NCBI RefSeq assembly: GCF_000373745.1
Contig: NZ_KB892303.1
Span: 1 to 34,191, forward strand
Length of the DNA stretch: 34,191 nucleotides
Source of the DNA: Oligella ureolytica DSM 18253
GTDB taxonomy: Bacteria; Pseudomonadota; Gammaproteobacteria; Burkholderiales; Burkholderiaceae_B
Direction of reading: 5' to 3'
Shown here: piece after piece, positions 23,516 through 32,467 of the stretch
How positions within the stretch are numbered: the first letter of the stretch is position 1
How the letters are laid out: each line of letters starts with the position of its first letter
Notes under the pieces: generated by a model
What the model saw: the letters and a program-made list of their open reading frames with translations, nothing else
What the model was told of the DNA's origin: nothing
Databases searched by the model: none
Made by a program: the position numbers and the translations under genes

Positions 23516-23684
23516 GGTGAAGAAAAAAGCTGCTATTAGAAGGGGGCGCTAGGAGTTATGCGCTATCCTCGTATATTAACATAGACCTCAGAAAACTGAT
23601 TTTTTAGGTGTACGGTGATTTTGTTTGTTCATTCACTGTTATCCTATGTATCGTGCTTATACGTACTAAGAGGAGTTTAATTTT

Positions 23685-25085
23685 ATGTGGTTGATTGTCC
23701 ACATCATTATTATTGTGATCTTGTCAATTCGCGTTGCGCTTCGGCCACGTCGAGATCCTTCGTCGCGCATTGCATGGATCCTTTTCATTGCCGCTTTGCC
23801 TTATATAGGGGCTTTAGCCTATTTGATGCTAGGAGAGGTGCGGCCTAGTGGTTTTCGACAAAAAGAACTCGGCACCACTGTACAAGACTTGAACCAACAA
23901 CAGGATGAAGCCTCTATTAACGATTTGGCAGCACCGGCTTTTGCAATTGCCAAGTCAATAAGTGGTTTTATACCGGTTGGGGGTAATACGGGGCAGTTAC
24001 TCGACGATTCCAATGCCACTATTGAAGCACTCGTTGCCGATATTGATGCGGCTACAGATCATGTACATCTGCTTTTTTACATTTGGCTTTCTGACAACAA
24101 TGGACTCAAGGTTGTGGAAGCTTTGGTGCGTGCGGCTCAGCGTGGGGTTGCATGTCGGGTGATCGTTGATGATCTGGGTTCACGGAGCTTTATACACAGT
24201 AAGCACTGGTTAGCGATGCAGCAAGCCGGTGTATGTTTGGCCCGTGCCCAACAGATTGGTAATCTGATGATGCGCATCCTTAAAGGACGAGTTGATGTCC
24301 GTAATCACCGCAAGATAATGGTGATTGATAATTGGGTGACCTATTGTGGAAGTCAAAACTGTGCTGATCCTGAATTTAGGGTTAAAGCAAAATATGCCCC
24401 ATGGGTTGATGCGGTTATTCGCTTTGAGGGTCCTGTTGCACGTCAGAATCAGCAGCTGTTTTTGGCTGACTGGCTAAGCTGCACAGGAGAGGATTTGCGT
24501 AGTTTGGCGCAGCAGCCTATACATCAATGCCAACAGGGTTTTCCGGCTCAGGCTATAGGGACAGGCCCAGAGAGTACCTATTCTGCAATGCCGGAGTTGT
24601 TCGCAACCTTAATGTTCAGTGCTAAGCAAGAACTGGTACTGACGACACCATACTATGTGCCGGATGACTTTATGCAAGCTTCACTCTGCGCGAGTGCTCG
24701 GCGTGGTGTCGCTACGACCCTTATTTTACCGGCTCGTAATGACAATAAATTTGTGGGTGCGACTAGCCGTAGTTATTATTCCGAGTTGTTGGGTGCGGGA
24801 GTGTGCATTTATGAGTACGTTGGTGGCTTGTTGCACAGCAAGACCTTGACTGTTGACGGTGAGTTAAGCTTAATTGGTTCAGCCAATATGGACCGACGTA
24901 GCTTTGATCTGAATTTTGAGAATAATATTTTGTTTCAAGACAGGGAGTTGACACAGGAACTACGCAGCCGACAAGAAAAGTATATCGCACAATCATTGCC
25001 GATCTCCCAAACTGATGTGGCTGCTTGGAGCTGGCCACATCGACTTCGTAATAACCTTTTAGCAATGCTGAGCCCTATTTTATGA
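23685..25085 (+). CDS. cls: Cardiolipin synthase (phospholipase D family)
   Basis: Bacterial cardiolipin synthase joins two phosphatidylglycerols to cardiolipin and glycerol at the inner membrane. The 466-residue protein begins with two membrane segments (WLIVHIIIIVILSI and IAWILFIAALPYIGALAYLML) of the PLDc_N region. Two HKD motifs follow: H208-R-K210-(4)-D215 with GSQN, and H384-S-K386-(4)-D391 with GSANMDRRS. Length and motif spacing fit ClsA-type enzymes. AAGAGGAG precedes the ATG. The gene stands alone at the edge of the repeat block. Confidence 0.93.
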   Translation: MWLIVHIIIIVILSIRVALRPRRDPSSRIAWILFIAALPYIGALAYLMLGEVRPSGFRQKELGTTVQDLNQQQDEASINDLAAPAFAIAKSISGFIPVGGNTGQLLDDSNATIEALVADIDAATDHVHLLFYIWLSDNNGLKVVEALVRAAQRGVACRVIVDDLGSRSFIHSKHWLAMQQAGVCLARAQQIGNLMMRILKGRVDVRNHRKIMVIDNWVTYCGSQNCADPEFRVKAKYAPWVDAVIRFEGPVARQNQQLFLADWLSCTGEDLRSLAQQPIHQCQQGFPAQAIGTGPESTYSAMPELFATLMFSAKQELVLTTPYYVPDDFMQASLCASARRGVATTLILPARNDNKFVGATSRSYYSELLGAGVCIYEYVGGLLHSKTLTVDGELSLIGSANMDRRSFDLNFENNILFQDRELTQELRSRQEKYIAQSLPISQTDVAAWSWPHRLRNNLLAMLSPIL

Positions 25086-25120
25086 TGGTTTACGCAGCAG
25101 CTAATCATCTCATTTATATT

Positions 25121-26252
25121 TTAAGGTAATTGTAGATTAGATTCGGGTAACCAGCTTGACGGGCTGAAGTCATGTCCCCCATGGCGGTAGGCTTCCAGCG
25201 CAGCATCATAAATAGTGGTGGCTGTAGTCACTAATTGAGAGACGGCTTGATGGCTGCTAAGTGCTGTTCGCAGCATACTGGAAGCGGCAATAATTTCCCG
25301 CACGGCTCTTTGTTGATGTTTTTCGTAAATCTCAGTTGCTTTGTTAGTTTCGAAGTGAGCATCTCTTAAACGTGCCGCACGAATACCGCCATCGCTGTCA
25401 GAAGCTCTTGATAGGCAATTTATTGATTGCCTTGGCTAGCAGTTTGTCGTAGTTTTGCTTGAACTACTTGTTACTTAGCTTGTGCGCTTTCCACTTCGGT
25501 CGCAAGATCCGCTTGGCGCTCTTGTTCTACCGCATGTAATATCTGTTGTGCATTTTTCAGTGCTTGGTTGGCAATGTTTATTTGAGCGTTGACACCAACA
25601 TAGTAGCAAGAAGCATTAGTAACGTCATGAATGATCTTTTTGTGAGTGCCATTAATAGTACATTAGCGGCAAAAGAGAGATGCTTGGCGCCTTCGACAAG
25701 CGCTTTGCGTTGACCGAAGTCAAAAATTAGCCATTCTAGCGTCAAGACAGGGGCTATACCGTTGAGTTCGGTGTCAATCCTGTGGTCCCCGGGCAAGAGT
25801 TTCAAAGCAGTATGTGTTTCTTGCTAACCTACGAACACATTGGCAGACAATTGTGACAAGAAGGTTGCCTCAATAATACCAACTGCTAAAGCAGCCTGCC
25901 TTGCCTGATTCCAGGCAATACGTGTCTCGGGATTTTCACGTTGTGCAATATCGATAAGCTCCGGTAAATTGTATGAGCGTTTACTACTAATATCCGGCGC
26001 CGGTGGCAAGTTTGACGCTTCCGGTAGAGCAGGCACTGAAAACTCTGCAGTAATCCCGGAACTGCCTGTGGTAGAAGTAGAAGTTGTAGTCTCTTCGCTT
26101 TTGGGTTGCCATGGCTTATCGGGTTTTATGAGCGCACGTTTTAGTGCCTCACTAGCGCAGCCCGATAACATTGCGCTGATTGCCAATACAATAAAAGAGG
26201 TGCAGACAATAGCGTGAGAGCGGGTACGTGAAGTTGTCAGTTTAATCATCAT
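25121..26252 (-). pseudogene. TolC-like outer-membrane lipoprotein, decayed
   Basis: The first 142 residues (26252-25824) have a lipoprotein signal (FIVLAISAMLSGC) and a TolC-type start (YNLPELIDIAQRENPETRIAWNQARQAALAVGI). An in-frame TAG stops the frame at 25824; the same frame then continues (THTALKLLPG, LEWLIFDFGQRKALVEGAK) to about 25600. After a frameshift the TolC helix continues in another frame (NAQINIANQALKNAQQIL, with a further TAA), and the end YDAALEAYRHG...NLQLP is in the frame 25303-25121. Several independent lesions show that the gene is dead. It would have been the outer-membrane channel of an efflux or type I secretion system, whose other parts are not in the window. Confidence 0.82.
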
Positions 26253-26354
26253 TGGCTCGTATTCAATAATTGTTTCATTTGCCCAATTACATCAAGTATG
26301 CAGGTAAAAGTATTAAGCTTATGAAACGTCAAAGTAAAAACTAAAGTAAAAGAG

Positions 26355-27374
26355 ATGCTGCTGAATGATGTAACGCAACAAATTCAAATTTTTACTAGTT
26401 CCGATGGTCAAGCACAGCTTAGCGTGGCGCTAGAGCAGGATACCGTATGACTAAGTCAGGTGCAAATGGCAGAGCTTTTTGATACATCGACAGATAACAT
26501 AAGCTTGCACTTAAAAAATATCTATCAAGAAAGTGAATTGAATGAAAATCCAATTACCGAGGATTTCTCGGTAGTTCGTCAAGAGGGTAAAAGACAGGTA
26601 CAGCGCCGCATAAAACACTACAATCTCGATGCCATTATTTCAGTAGGTTATCGAGTAAGCTCCAAGCGCGCAACGCAGTTCCGACTATGGGCGACTCGAA
26701 TATTAAAACAGCATTTGGTTGAAGGATACAGCTTAAATCAGCGCAGGCTGCAGGAGCGAGGAATTGAGTTTGAACAAGCATTAACTCTACTTTCACGGAC
26801 TCTTGGTAACCAGCAGCTTGTTAATATGGAAGGCGAAGCCGTGCTATCAGTTATTAACGATTATGCTCGCAGTTGGAGTTTGTTACAGGGCTATGATGAA
26901 CAAAGTTTAAGTTCACTTACAAATCGACAAAGTGATATGCAGCGACTAGAGTTGGACGATGTGCTTATTGCCATCGCTGAACTGAAAAAAGCTTTGATCG
27001 CTAAGGGCGAAGCAACTGAACTCTTCGGTCAATGACGAGGTGAGGGCTTAGCATCAGCCTTGGCTACCATTGAGCAAGGCTTTGGGGATGAGCTGTTTTA
27101 TCCTAACGTTGCTAGTAGCGCCGCACACCTTCTTTATTTTATTATCAAAAATCACCCATTTGCCGATGAAAATAAACGTACAGGGTCATTTTTGTTTTTG
27201 TGGCATTTACGGGTTAATCAACATTTATTAAACAAACCCGTGGAGCAATTGGTTAATGATAATACTTTGGTTGCATTGGCTTTATTAGTTGCAGAGAGCT
27301 TAGCTGAGCAAAAGGAACTCATGATTCATCTGGTTGAACATTTTATTTTACTCAAAAAAGACATGAAAGATTGA
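26355..27374 (+). pseudogene. RhuM family / Fic-DOC protein with two in-frame stops
   Basis: One continuous frame from ATG 26355 (MLLNDVTQQIQIF) to TGA 27372, about 340 codons, is interrupted twice by TGA: at 26448-26450 (where relatives have a tryptophan, TVWLSQ) and at 27033-27035. The first part is RhuM-like (QMAELFDTSTDNISLHLKNIY, VISVGYRVSS-type region); the second carries the Fic/DOC motif HPFADENKRTGSF. Nearby genes use TGA as a normal stop, so read-through is not expected and the gene counts as broken. A copy of its 3' end lies at 1459-1644. Confidence 0.82.
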
Positions 27375-27951
27375 GTGGAGATCTGTCGGTACAGAGCGAC
27401 AATTATGTCGTCTGGCGCATTGACTCATATCCAAATGTTACCCAATTAATTGTAGTTGCCTCACCAATTAGTTACTTAAAACACCTCATGAAATAGCTTA
27501 ATTAAACGTTTCTTCTGATTTATATCCTACTTTAAATTACTGCGATTTTGTGGGGGTATTACCCTCAAATGAGGTTGACATGTTCCGCCTGATTTTATGA
27601 GGGCTTCGCTCGTATCAACAAAATTAGGATTGCTTGTCGTTGTTATAAAAATGCTATGACTATGCAGCTGGTTTTAAACTATGAGGTTTGTGGATAGTTA
27701 GTATTAAGCTAATAGATAAGTGTTTTATTTCGTCAGAAGTTCTTATCTAATAAAGATTAAAATATTCAAACTATTTAAGTTGAAATGTCTAATTACTTAC
27801 TGTGATTCAGTAGAGTAGTAAAAACGTCCTAAATAACAATCTATAAGGTGTTGATTTTTATGTGAAATTTAAATTTCAACAAATAGGCTAGTTTAATTTA
27901 AAAATTTATCGTAACTTATACGAGCTATATTTACTATAAATATCCTTATGA

Positions 27952-27997
27952 TTAATTAGTGGAAACCCTAATTAATTAATAGCAGAAGACTATTAAT
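27952..27997. promoter_or_regulatory. Pair of perfect inverted repeats, likely regulator sites
   Basis: TTAATTAG (27952-27959), eight-base spacer, CTAATTAA (27968-27975); then ATTAATAG (27975-27982), seven-base spacer, CTATTAAT (27990-27997). The two sites share ATTA-TAG-like arms and touch each other. Paired interrupted palindromes of this kind are typical of LysR-type regulators, and a lysR gene ends this operon. Distance to the tctC start is about 100-145 bases. Confidence 0.5.
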
Positions 27998-28010
27998 CAG
28001 AATGTTTTTC

Positions 28011-28057
28011 TATTTGTTTAAAGTAAGTTCTTATGTGAGAATTATTAAAAACAAATA
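28011..28057 (+). repeat. Hairpin-forming repeat in the tctC leader
   Basis: TATTTGTTT (28011-28019) and AAACAAATA (28049-28057) are perfect 9-bp arms. A smaller inner pairing TTCT/AGAA (about 28028-28041) lies within the loop. A run of seven Ts (28070-28076) follows before the tctC ribosome binding site. It may affect expression or mRNA stability. Confidence 0.35.
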
Positions 28058-28097
28058 CAAGTAATAATCTTTTTTTATCCTAATGGAGACCAAACAA

Positions 28098-29051
28098 ATG
28101 ATAAAAAAAATCACTACCTCAATTGCAATCGGTGTGTCCTTGTTTTCAACGCCAGTTTTAGCTGAGTGGCCTGAGAAGCCAATCGAATTGTTAGTTGCTT
28201 ATGGTGCTGGTGGCGGCACTGATGTAACGGCAAGAACTGTGCAGTCGTTACTAGAGAAGGAATTAGGTCGTCCTGTGATTGTTGTTAATAGACCAGGTGC
28301 TGCAGGTGAGGTGGGGCATGGTGCGTTAGCAAAAGCGAAGTCTGATGGTTACACTGCTGGAATCATTAATTTACCTCCGATGTTGACAATTCCTATCACC
28401 AAAGAACGTTCTGCGTTTCAGGCAGAGGAAATTATTCCTGTTGCAAATCTAGTACGAGATCCGTCGGCAATTTCAGTCCCTGCAAATAGTCAGTTTCAAA
28501 CGTTGGATGACTTAATTGCTTTTGCTAGGGAGAATCCTGGTGCGGTGACTATTGCTACTACCGGTGTGGGTACTGATGACCACCTGGCGATGAGTTACTT
28601 AGCTAAAAGTGCAGATGTTAAGTTTACTCATGTTCCTTTTGCGTCGGCTGGCGCTGCTCGCACCGCTTTGATGGGAAATCATGTGGGTGCTGCTGCTCTT
28701 AATTTGGGTGAGGCTATGCCTAATATGGAGGAGGGGCAAGTGCGTGTGTTAGCGCATTTTGGTTCTGAGGCTTCTACTTTGGCGCCTGAAATTCCAACAG
28801 CTAAGTCATTAGGTTATGACGTGGAGATGTCGTCGGAGCGTGGTATCGGTTTACCTGCTGGCACTAGTGATGAGATTGTGCAAAAACTAGCTTCCGCCTT
28901 AGAAAAGGTAGCAAATAATGAAGAGTTTATTGAGCGTAATCATGAGCTATATACAGAGGTTTATTTTATGCCTACTGAAGAATTTAAAAAGCATGTGGAA
29001 AAGCTTGAAGCTGATTATAAAACTATGTGGAATGAGTCGCCATGGCAGTAG
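28098..29051 (+). CDS. tctC: TctC/Bug-type periplasmic substrate-binding protein
   Basis: The receptor of a tripartite tricarboxylate transporter; Bug-type proteins bind carboxylates in the periplasm. The 317-residue precursor has a signal peptide (MIKKITTSIAIGVSLFSTPVLA, mature start EWPEKPIELLVAY). The family hallmarks are the GAGGGTDVTAR loop and RPGAAGEVG. ATG 28098 is preferred over ATG 28083, as GGAG sits between them. The gene overlaps tctB by ten bases. The carboxylate bound cannot be read from sequence. A full set of tctCBA in one operon suggests a dedicated transporter rather than an orphan receptor. Confidence 0.92.
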   Translation: MIKKITTSIAIGVSLFSTPVLAEWPEKPIELLVAYGAGGGTDVTARTVQSLLEKELGRPVIVVNRPGAAGEVGHGALAKAKSDGYTAGIINLPPMLTIPITKERSAFQAEEIIPVANLVRDPSAISVPANSQFQTLDDLIAFARENPGAVTIATTGVGTDDHLAMSYLAKSADVKFTHVPFASAGAARTALMGNHVGAAALNLGEAMPNMEEGQVRVLAHFGSEASTLAPEIPTAKSLGYDVEMSSERGIGLPAGTSDEIVQKLASALEKVANNEEFIERNHELYTEVYFMPTEEFKKHVEKLEADYKTMWNESPWQ

Positions 29052-29509
29052 ATAAAGAAATTGAGTCTCAGAAGTTTGTCAGTTTACGCGAAAGGTTGAT
29101 TGTTACCGTTATTGTTGGGTTGTTTGGTGCTGTTGTGTTTTGGGAGGGAACACGACAGGTTGAAGATAGTGCCATTTATCCCTTAGTGGTAGGTGCAGCA
29201 ATCATGGTTTTATCGTTATTTTCTATTCTTGGAATTCGGATTAAACCGTTGTTGTTTACGGATGAGGCTCCGTTAAAAACTGGTTTTTTAGGATTGGTCT
29301 TGGTAGGGGTTTTTATTGCTTTATCTGCCAGCATTGGTTTTTTGACGGCTAGTTTATTGTTTTTACCAGCAATGGCATATCTTGGTGGTGAGAGACGTAA
29401 GTTAGCTATTTTGCTAGGAACTATTGTGTTTATTATCGGGGCTTATCTAGTCTTTAACCTGATGTTTTCTCATCCGTTTCCTGCTGAGTTAATTTTTGGA
29501 GAGCTGTAA
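29042..29509 (+). CDS. tctB: TctB small membrane subunit of the tripartite tricarboxylate transporter
   Basis: A 155-residue protein with four hydrophobic segments (LIVTVIVGLFGAVVFWEG, YPLVVGAAIMVLSLFSIL, GLVLVGVFIALSASIGFL, ILLGTIVFIIGAYLVFNL). This is the usual TctB topology; sequence conservation in this family is low, and position between tctC and tctA supports the call. It overlaps both neighbours (10 bases with tctC, one base TAATG with tctA). Confidence 0.88.
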   Translation: MAVDKEIESQKFVSLRERLIVTVIVGLFGAVVFWEGTRQVEDSAIYPLVVGAAIMVLSLFSILGIRIKPLLFTDEAPLKTGFLGLVLVGVFIALSASIGFLTASLLFLPAMAYLGGERRKLAILLGTIVFIIGAYLVFNLMFSHPFPAELIFGEL

Positions 29510-30993
29510 TGTCAGAGGTTATGGCTGGTTTGCCTCATGCATTGATGCTAAGTAGTGTTTTAGCAATGTTAATTGGTACTGCGGCTGGGATTTTAATTGG
29601 TGCTATTCCTGGTCTAACTGCCACCCTAGCGATGGCCTTGTTATTACCTTTTACTTATGCAATGCCCCCTTTAGTGGCGTTAGGTATGATGGCGGGAATT
29701 TACAATGGCTCGATGTATGGCGGTGCTATTCCTGCTATTTTGATGAAAATACCAGGTACGCCCTCTGCAGTGGCGACTACTTTTGATGGTTATCCTTTAA
29801 CGCAAGCAGGGCGTGCTAAATATGCCTTACAGCTAGCTTTGGCGTCTTCTACTATGGGGTCGATTATTAGTGCATTAGCTTTAATGGTAATTGCACCGCC
29901 CTTAGTTAGCTTAGCGTTGCGTTTTGGTCCAGTTGAGTATTTTTGGGTGGCCATTTTTGGTTTGACAAGCGTCTCTTTGTTATTAGAAGGGGCGCCAGCA
30001 AGAGGCTTAACTTCAGCCATGATTGGTGTTGCTATAGGATTAGTCGGTATGGATGTGATTACTGGCTCTGAGCGATTGGTGTTTGGTGTTCGTCATGTTG
30101 CAGGTGGCATCAATTTGGCGGTGATGCTGACAGGACTTTTCGCTGTCCCTCCTGCGCTTGCTATGCTGAGTGCTAAGAAAATCAAAGGTGAGGGAACTGC
30201 TTTGTCTGGTGTTGGGCTGAAAATTTCTGAGGCCTTATATTACTTGAAGACGTGGATACGATCTGGACTTATTGGCGTGATTGTTGGGATTATGCCTGGC
30301 GCAGGGGGTAATTTGGCGGGTATTTTAAGCTATGCAGAAGAAAAACGCAGCGCCAAAGATTCATCTCAGTTTGGTAAGGGCGATCCGCGGGGGCTTGCCG
30401 CTTCAGAGTGTGCTAATAATGCGGATAATGCGTCTTCATTAATTCCAACCTTGGCGCTTGGGGTGCCAGGTAACTCAGTAGCTGCACTTATTATGGGTGC
30501 CATGTTGATACAAGGCTTAAATCCTGGTCCTGCTCTATTTAGTCAATCGGGTGATGTTGTCTATGGCTTCATGTGGCAAATGATGATGACGGCATTCTTT
30601 ATGTTTGCTTTAGGATTAATTGGGGCAAAACTTCTAGTTAATATGCTGAAAATCCCATCTGCATTACTTGCGCCAATGATTTTAATTGTTTGTTCGTTGG
30701 GGACATATGCATCTACTAACTCCATGGCTGATGTTTGGCTGATGCTGGGTTTCGGTGTAATGGGCTATGTTCTATCGCGTAATGGTTATCCGATGGCACC
30801 TATTGTACTGGGGGCAATTTTAGGTCCGTTAGCGGAATCATCGTTTCGTCAAGGTTTACTGATTTCGCAAGGTGATGCTTTATTCTTTTTCTCTTCCCCA
30901 ATCTCTTTGGTTTTGGTTGCTACTATTGTCAGTATTTTAATGCTACCTCTTTTTAGGAGTATTAGGGCAAGACAAAAAAATGTATCTATATAA
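29509..30993 (+). CDS. tctA: TctA large membrane subunit of the tripartite tricarboxylate transporter
   Basis: The 494-residue permease with about eleven membrane segments. Typical TctA motifs are seen: GAIPGLTATLAMALLLPFTY near the N-terminus, YGGAIPAILMKIPGTPSAVATTFDGYP, IVGIMPGAGGNLAGILSYAEEKR in the middle and the conserved ECANNADNASSLIPTLALG. Sodium- or proton-driven uptake of a carboxylate caught by TctC is expected. Ends 20 bases before the aldehyde dehydrogenase gene. Confidence 0.94.
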   Translation: MSEVMAGLPHALMLSSVLAMLIGTAAGILIGAIPGLTATLAMALLLPFTYAMPPLVALGMMAGIYNGSMYGGAIPAILMKIPGTPSAVATTFDGYPLTQAGRAKYALQLALASSTMGSIISALALMVIAPPLVSLALRFGPVEYFWVAIFGLTSVSLLLEGAPARGLTSAMIGVAIGLVGMDVITGSERLVFGVRHVAGGINLAVMLTGLFAVPPALAMLSAKKIKGEGTALSGVGLKISEALYYLKTWIRSGLIGVIVGIMPGAGGNLAGILSYAEEKRSAKDSSQFGKGDPRGLAASECANNADNASSLIPTLALGVPGNSVAALIMGAMLIQGLNPGPALFSQSGDVVYGFMWQMMMTAFFMFALGLIGAKLLVNMLKIPSALLAPMILIVCSLGTYASTNSMADVWLMLGFGVMGYVLSRNGYPMAPIVLGAILGPLAESSFRQGLLISQGDALFFFSSPISLVLVATIVSILMLPLFRSIRARQKNVSI

Positions 30994-31013
30994 GTTATGT
31001 GTAAGGAATTTTA

Positions 31014-32447
31014 ATGGCATTAACTGAAAATAATCAATTAATTAGTATTAATCCTGCAGACGGTCAGGAGGTAGGGCGTGTCCAGTTAACTAGTTTGGAC
31101 GAGTTACAACAAATTGTTGAAATAGCGCATGCTGCTTATGAAAACTCTGGCTGGAAAGAGCGCTTACCACATCAAAAATCAGAGGTTTTGAGAAAAATCG
31201 CTGATGGATTATTAGCAAAAAAAGAGTTTTTAGCTAATTTGCAAATGAAAGACAATGGGAAGCCTTTGGCTGAGTGCCGATCTATGGTCGATTATGCGGT
31301 AGGTGCTTTTCGATATTATGCTTCGGCTATTGAAACTTTAGAGACAGAAGTAACGCCACCACGTGGTGATTATGTGTCGATGACGGTTTTGGAGCCATTT
31401 GGAGTGGTGGCGGCTATTACTCCTTGGAACTCACCGATTATGAATGATGCAACGAAAGTAGCGCCGGCATTAGCTGCGGGTAATGCCGTCATTCTAAAAC
31501 CTTCAGAAGAATCGCCTTTATTGGCGCCGGAGTTAGCCAAAATTGCTCTTGAGGCTGGTTTACCAGAGGGATTGTTGCAGGTGGTCCAAGGATTTGGCCA
31601 TGATTTAGGCTCAGCACTTGTTGAGCACCCACATGTGCGCATGGTCACTTTTACGGGTGGCACTAACACGGGTCGGTTGATCGGAGAGGCTGCGGGAAGG
31701 AAAATTATTCCTGTTGCTTTAGAGCTTGGTGGAAAGTCGCCACATATTGTTTTTGAAGATGCAGATTTAGAGCATGCCGTTGCTGCTGTAGTGTCAGGTA
31801 TTTTTGGTTCGGCCGGTCAATCTTGTGTGGCTGGTTCGCGGCTCTTTGTACAAGAAAGTGTCTATGAGCAAGTATTAACAGCGGTTGTCGAAAGGACTAA
31901 GAAAATTATAGTTGGTGCTCCTGATATGAATGGAGTAGAAGTCGGTCCTCTAGCGTCTTTTGAGCATAGGGAGAGAGTAAAGCAGTTTGTAGAGCGTGCA
32001 CGTAAAGAGGGTGGATCGATCTTATGTGGAGGTCAGGAACCAGATGACGAGCGTCTAAAGCAAGGTGCTTACTATTTACCCACGATTATAGAGGGCCTGA
32101 GCAATCAGTCATTAACTTGTCAAGAAGAGGCTTTTGGTCCAGTTTTAGTGGTATTGCCATTTAAAGATGAGACGGACTTAATTAAGCAGGCGAATGACAC
32201 CGACTTTGGCTTAGCATGTGGCATTTGGTCTCAAAACTTTAAGAAGGCATGGCGTGTAGGCCGAGCATTAGAAGCCGGTTCAGTATGGATCAATACGTAT
32301 AAGCAATCGGTAACTACTACGCCGTTTGGCGGTTTTAAAGATAGCGGAATTGGTCGTGAAAAAGGTCTTAATGGATTGAAAATTTACACGCAAACAAAAA
32401 GTATGTTTTTTGGTTTGCACAAAAATCCCTTACCACTAGCGAAATAA
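31014..32447 (+). CDS. NAD(P)-dependent aldehyde dehydrogenase
   Basis: A 477-residue enzyme oxidising an aldehyde to its acid. Landmarks: PWNSP (137-141), KPSEESP (162-168), cofactor motif FTGGTNTG (213-220), general base E237 (LELGGKSP) and nucleophile C271 (AGQSCVAGSR). The end EEAFGPVLVV and FGGFKDSGIGREKG are also typical. It follows tctA on the same strand and is followed nine bases later by a beta-hydroxyacid dehydrogenase gene, so the likely substrate is the semialdehyde made by that enzyme. The specific substrate is unknown. Confidence 0.92.
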   Translation: MALTENNQLISINPADGQEVGRVQLTSLDELQQIVEIAHAAYENSGWKERLPHQKSEVLRKIADGLLAKKEFLANLQMKDNGKPLAECRSMVDYAVGAFRYYASAIETLETEVTPPRGDYVSMTVLEPFGVVAAITPWNSPIMNDATKVAPALAAGNAVILKPSEESPLLAPELAKIALEAGLPEGLLQVVQGFGHDLGSALVEHPHVRMVTFTGGTNTGRLIGEAAGRKIIPVALELGGKSPHIVFEDADLEHAVAAVVSGIFGSAGQSCVAGSRLFVQESVYEQVLTAVVERTKKIIVGAPDMNGVEVGPLASFEHRERVKQFVERARKEGGSILCGGQEPDDERLKQGAYYLPTIIEGLSNQSLTCQEEAFGPVLVVLPFKDETDLIKQANDTDFGLACGIWSQNFKKAWRVGRALEAGSVWINTYKQSVTTTPFGGFKDSGIGREKGLNGLKIYTQTKSMFFGLHKNPLPLAK

Positions 32448-32467
32448 TCATAGGAATGGAAGAATCT

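Larger units (their letters stand above)
21997..23610. repeat. Direct-repeat block, copy 2
   Basis: Matches 9095-11871 in the same orientation, without the ATPase gene. Contents: tail remnant of a plus-strand gene (to about 22063), hairpin, cysteine-rich gene, dodecin gene, glycosylase-like gene and the conserved leader ending at about 23610. All three genes are intact here. Dodecin is almost identical between copies, while the glycosylase-like proteins differ at around a tenth of positions, so divergence is uneven. Beyond 23610 the two copies have nothing in common. Confidence 0.85.
27375..28097. promoter_or_regulatory. Long AT-rich leader region of the tct operon
   Basis: About 720 bases with no gene that I can support. 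The half next to tctC is very AT-rich and holds two perfect inverted repeats and a larger hairpin, listed separately. A TTGACA-like sequence is seen at about 27574, without a good -10 at normal distance. The promoter of the transport operon must lie here. Confidence 0.5.

Noticed and set aside
9095-23610. Composite transposon explanation for the repeat-flanked island
   Set aside because: Neither repeat block contains a transposase or visible terminal inverted repeats; homologous recombination fits better.
26448-27035. TGA recoding (tryptophan or selenocysteine) in the RhuM/Fic gene
   Set aside because: TGA is used as a normal stop in queC, queE, jetA and jetC, and no SECIS-like structure was noticed; two nonsense mutations are simpler.
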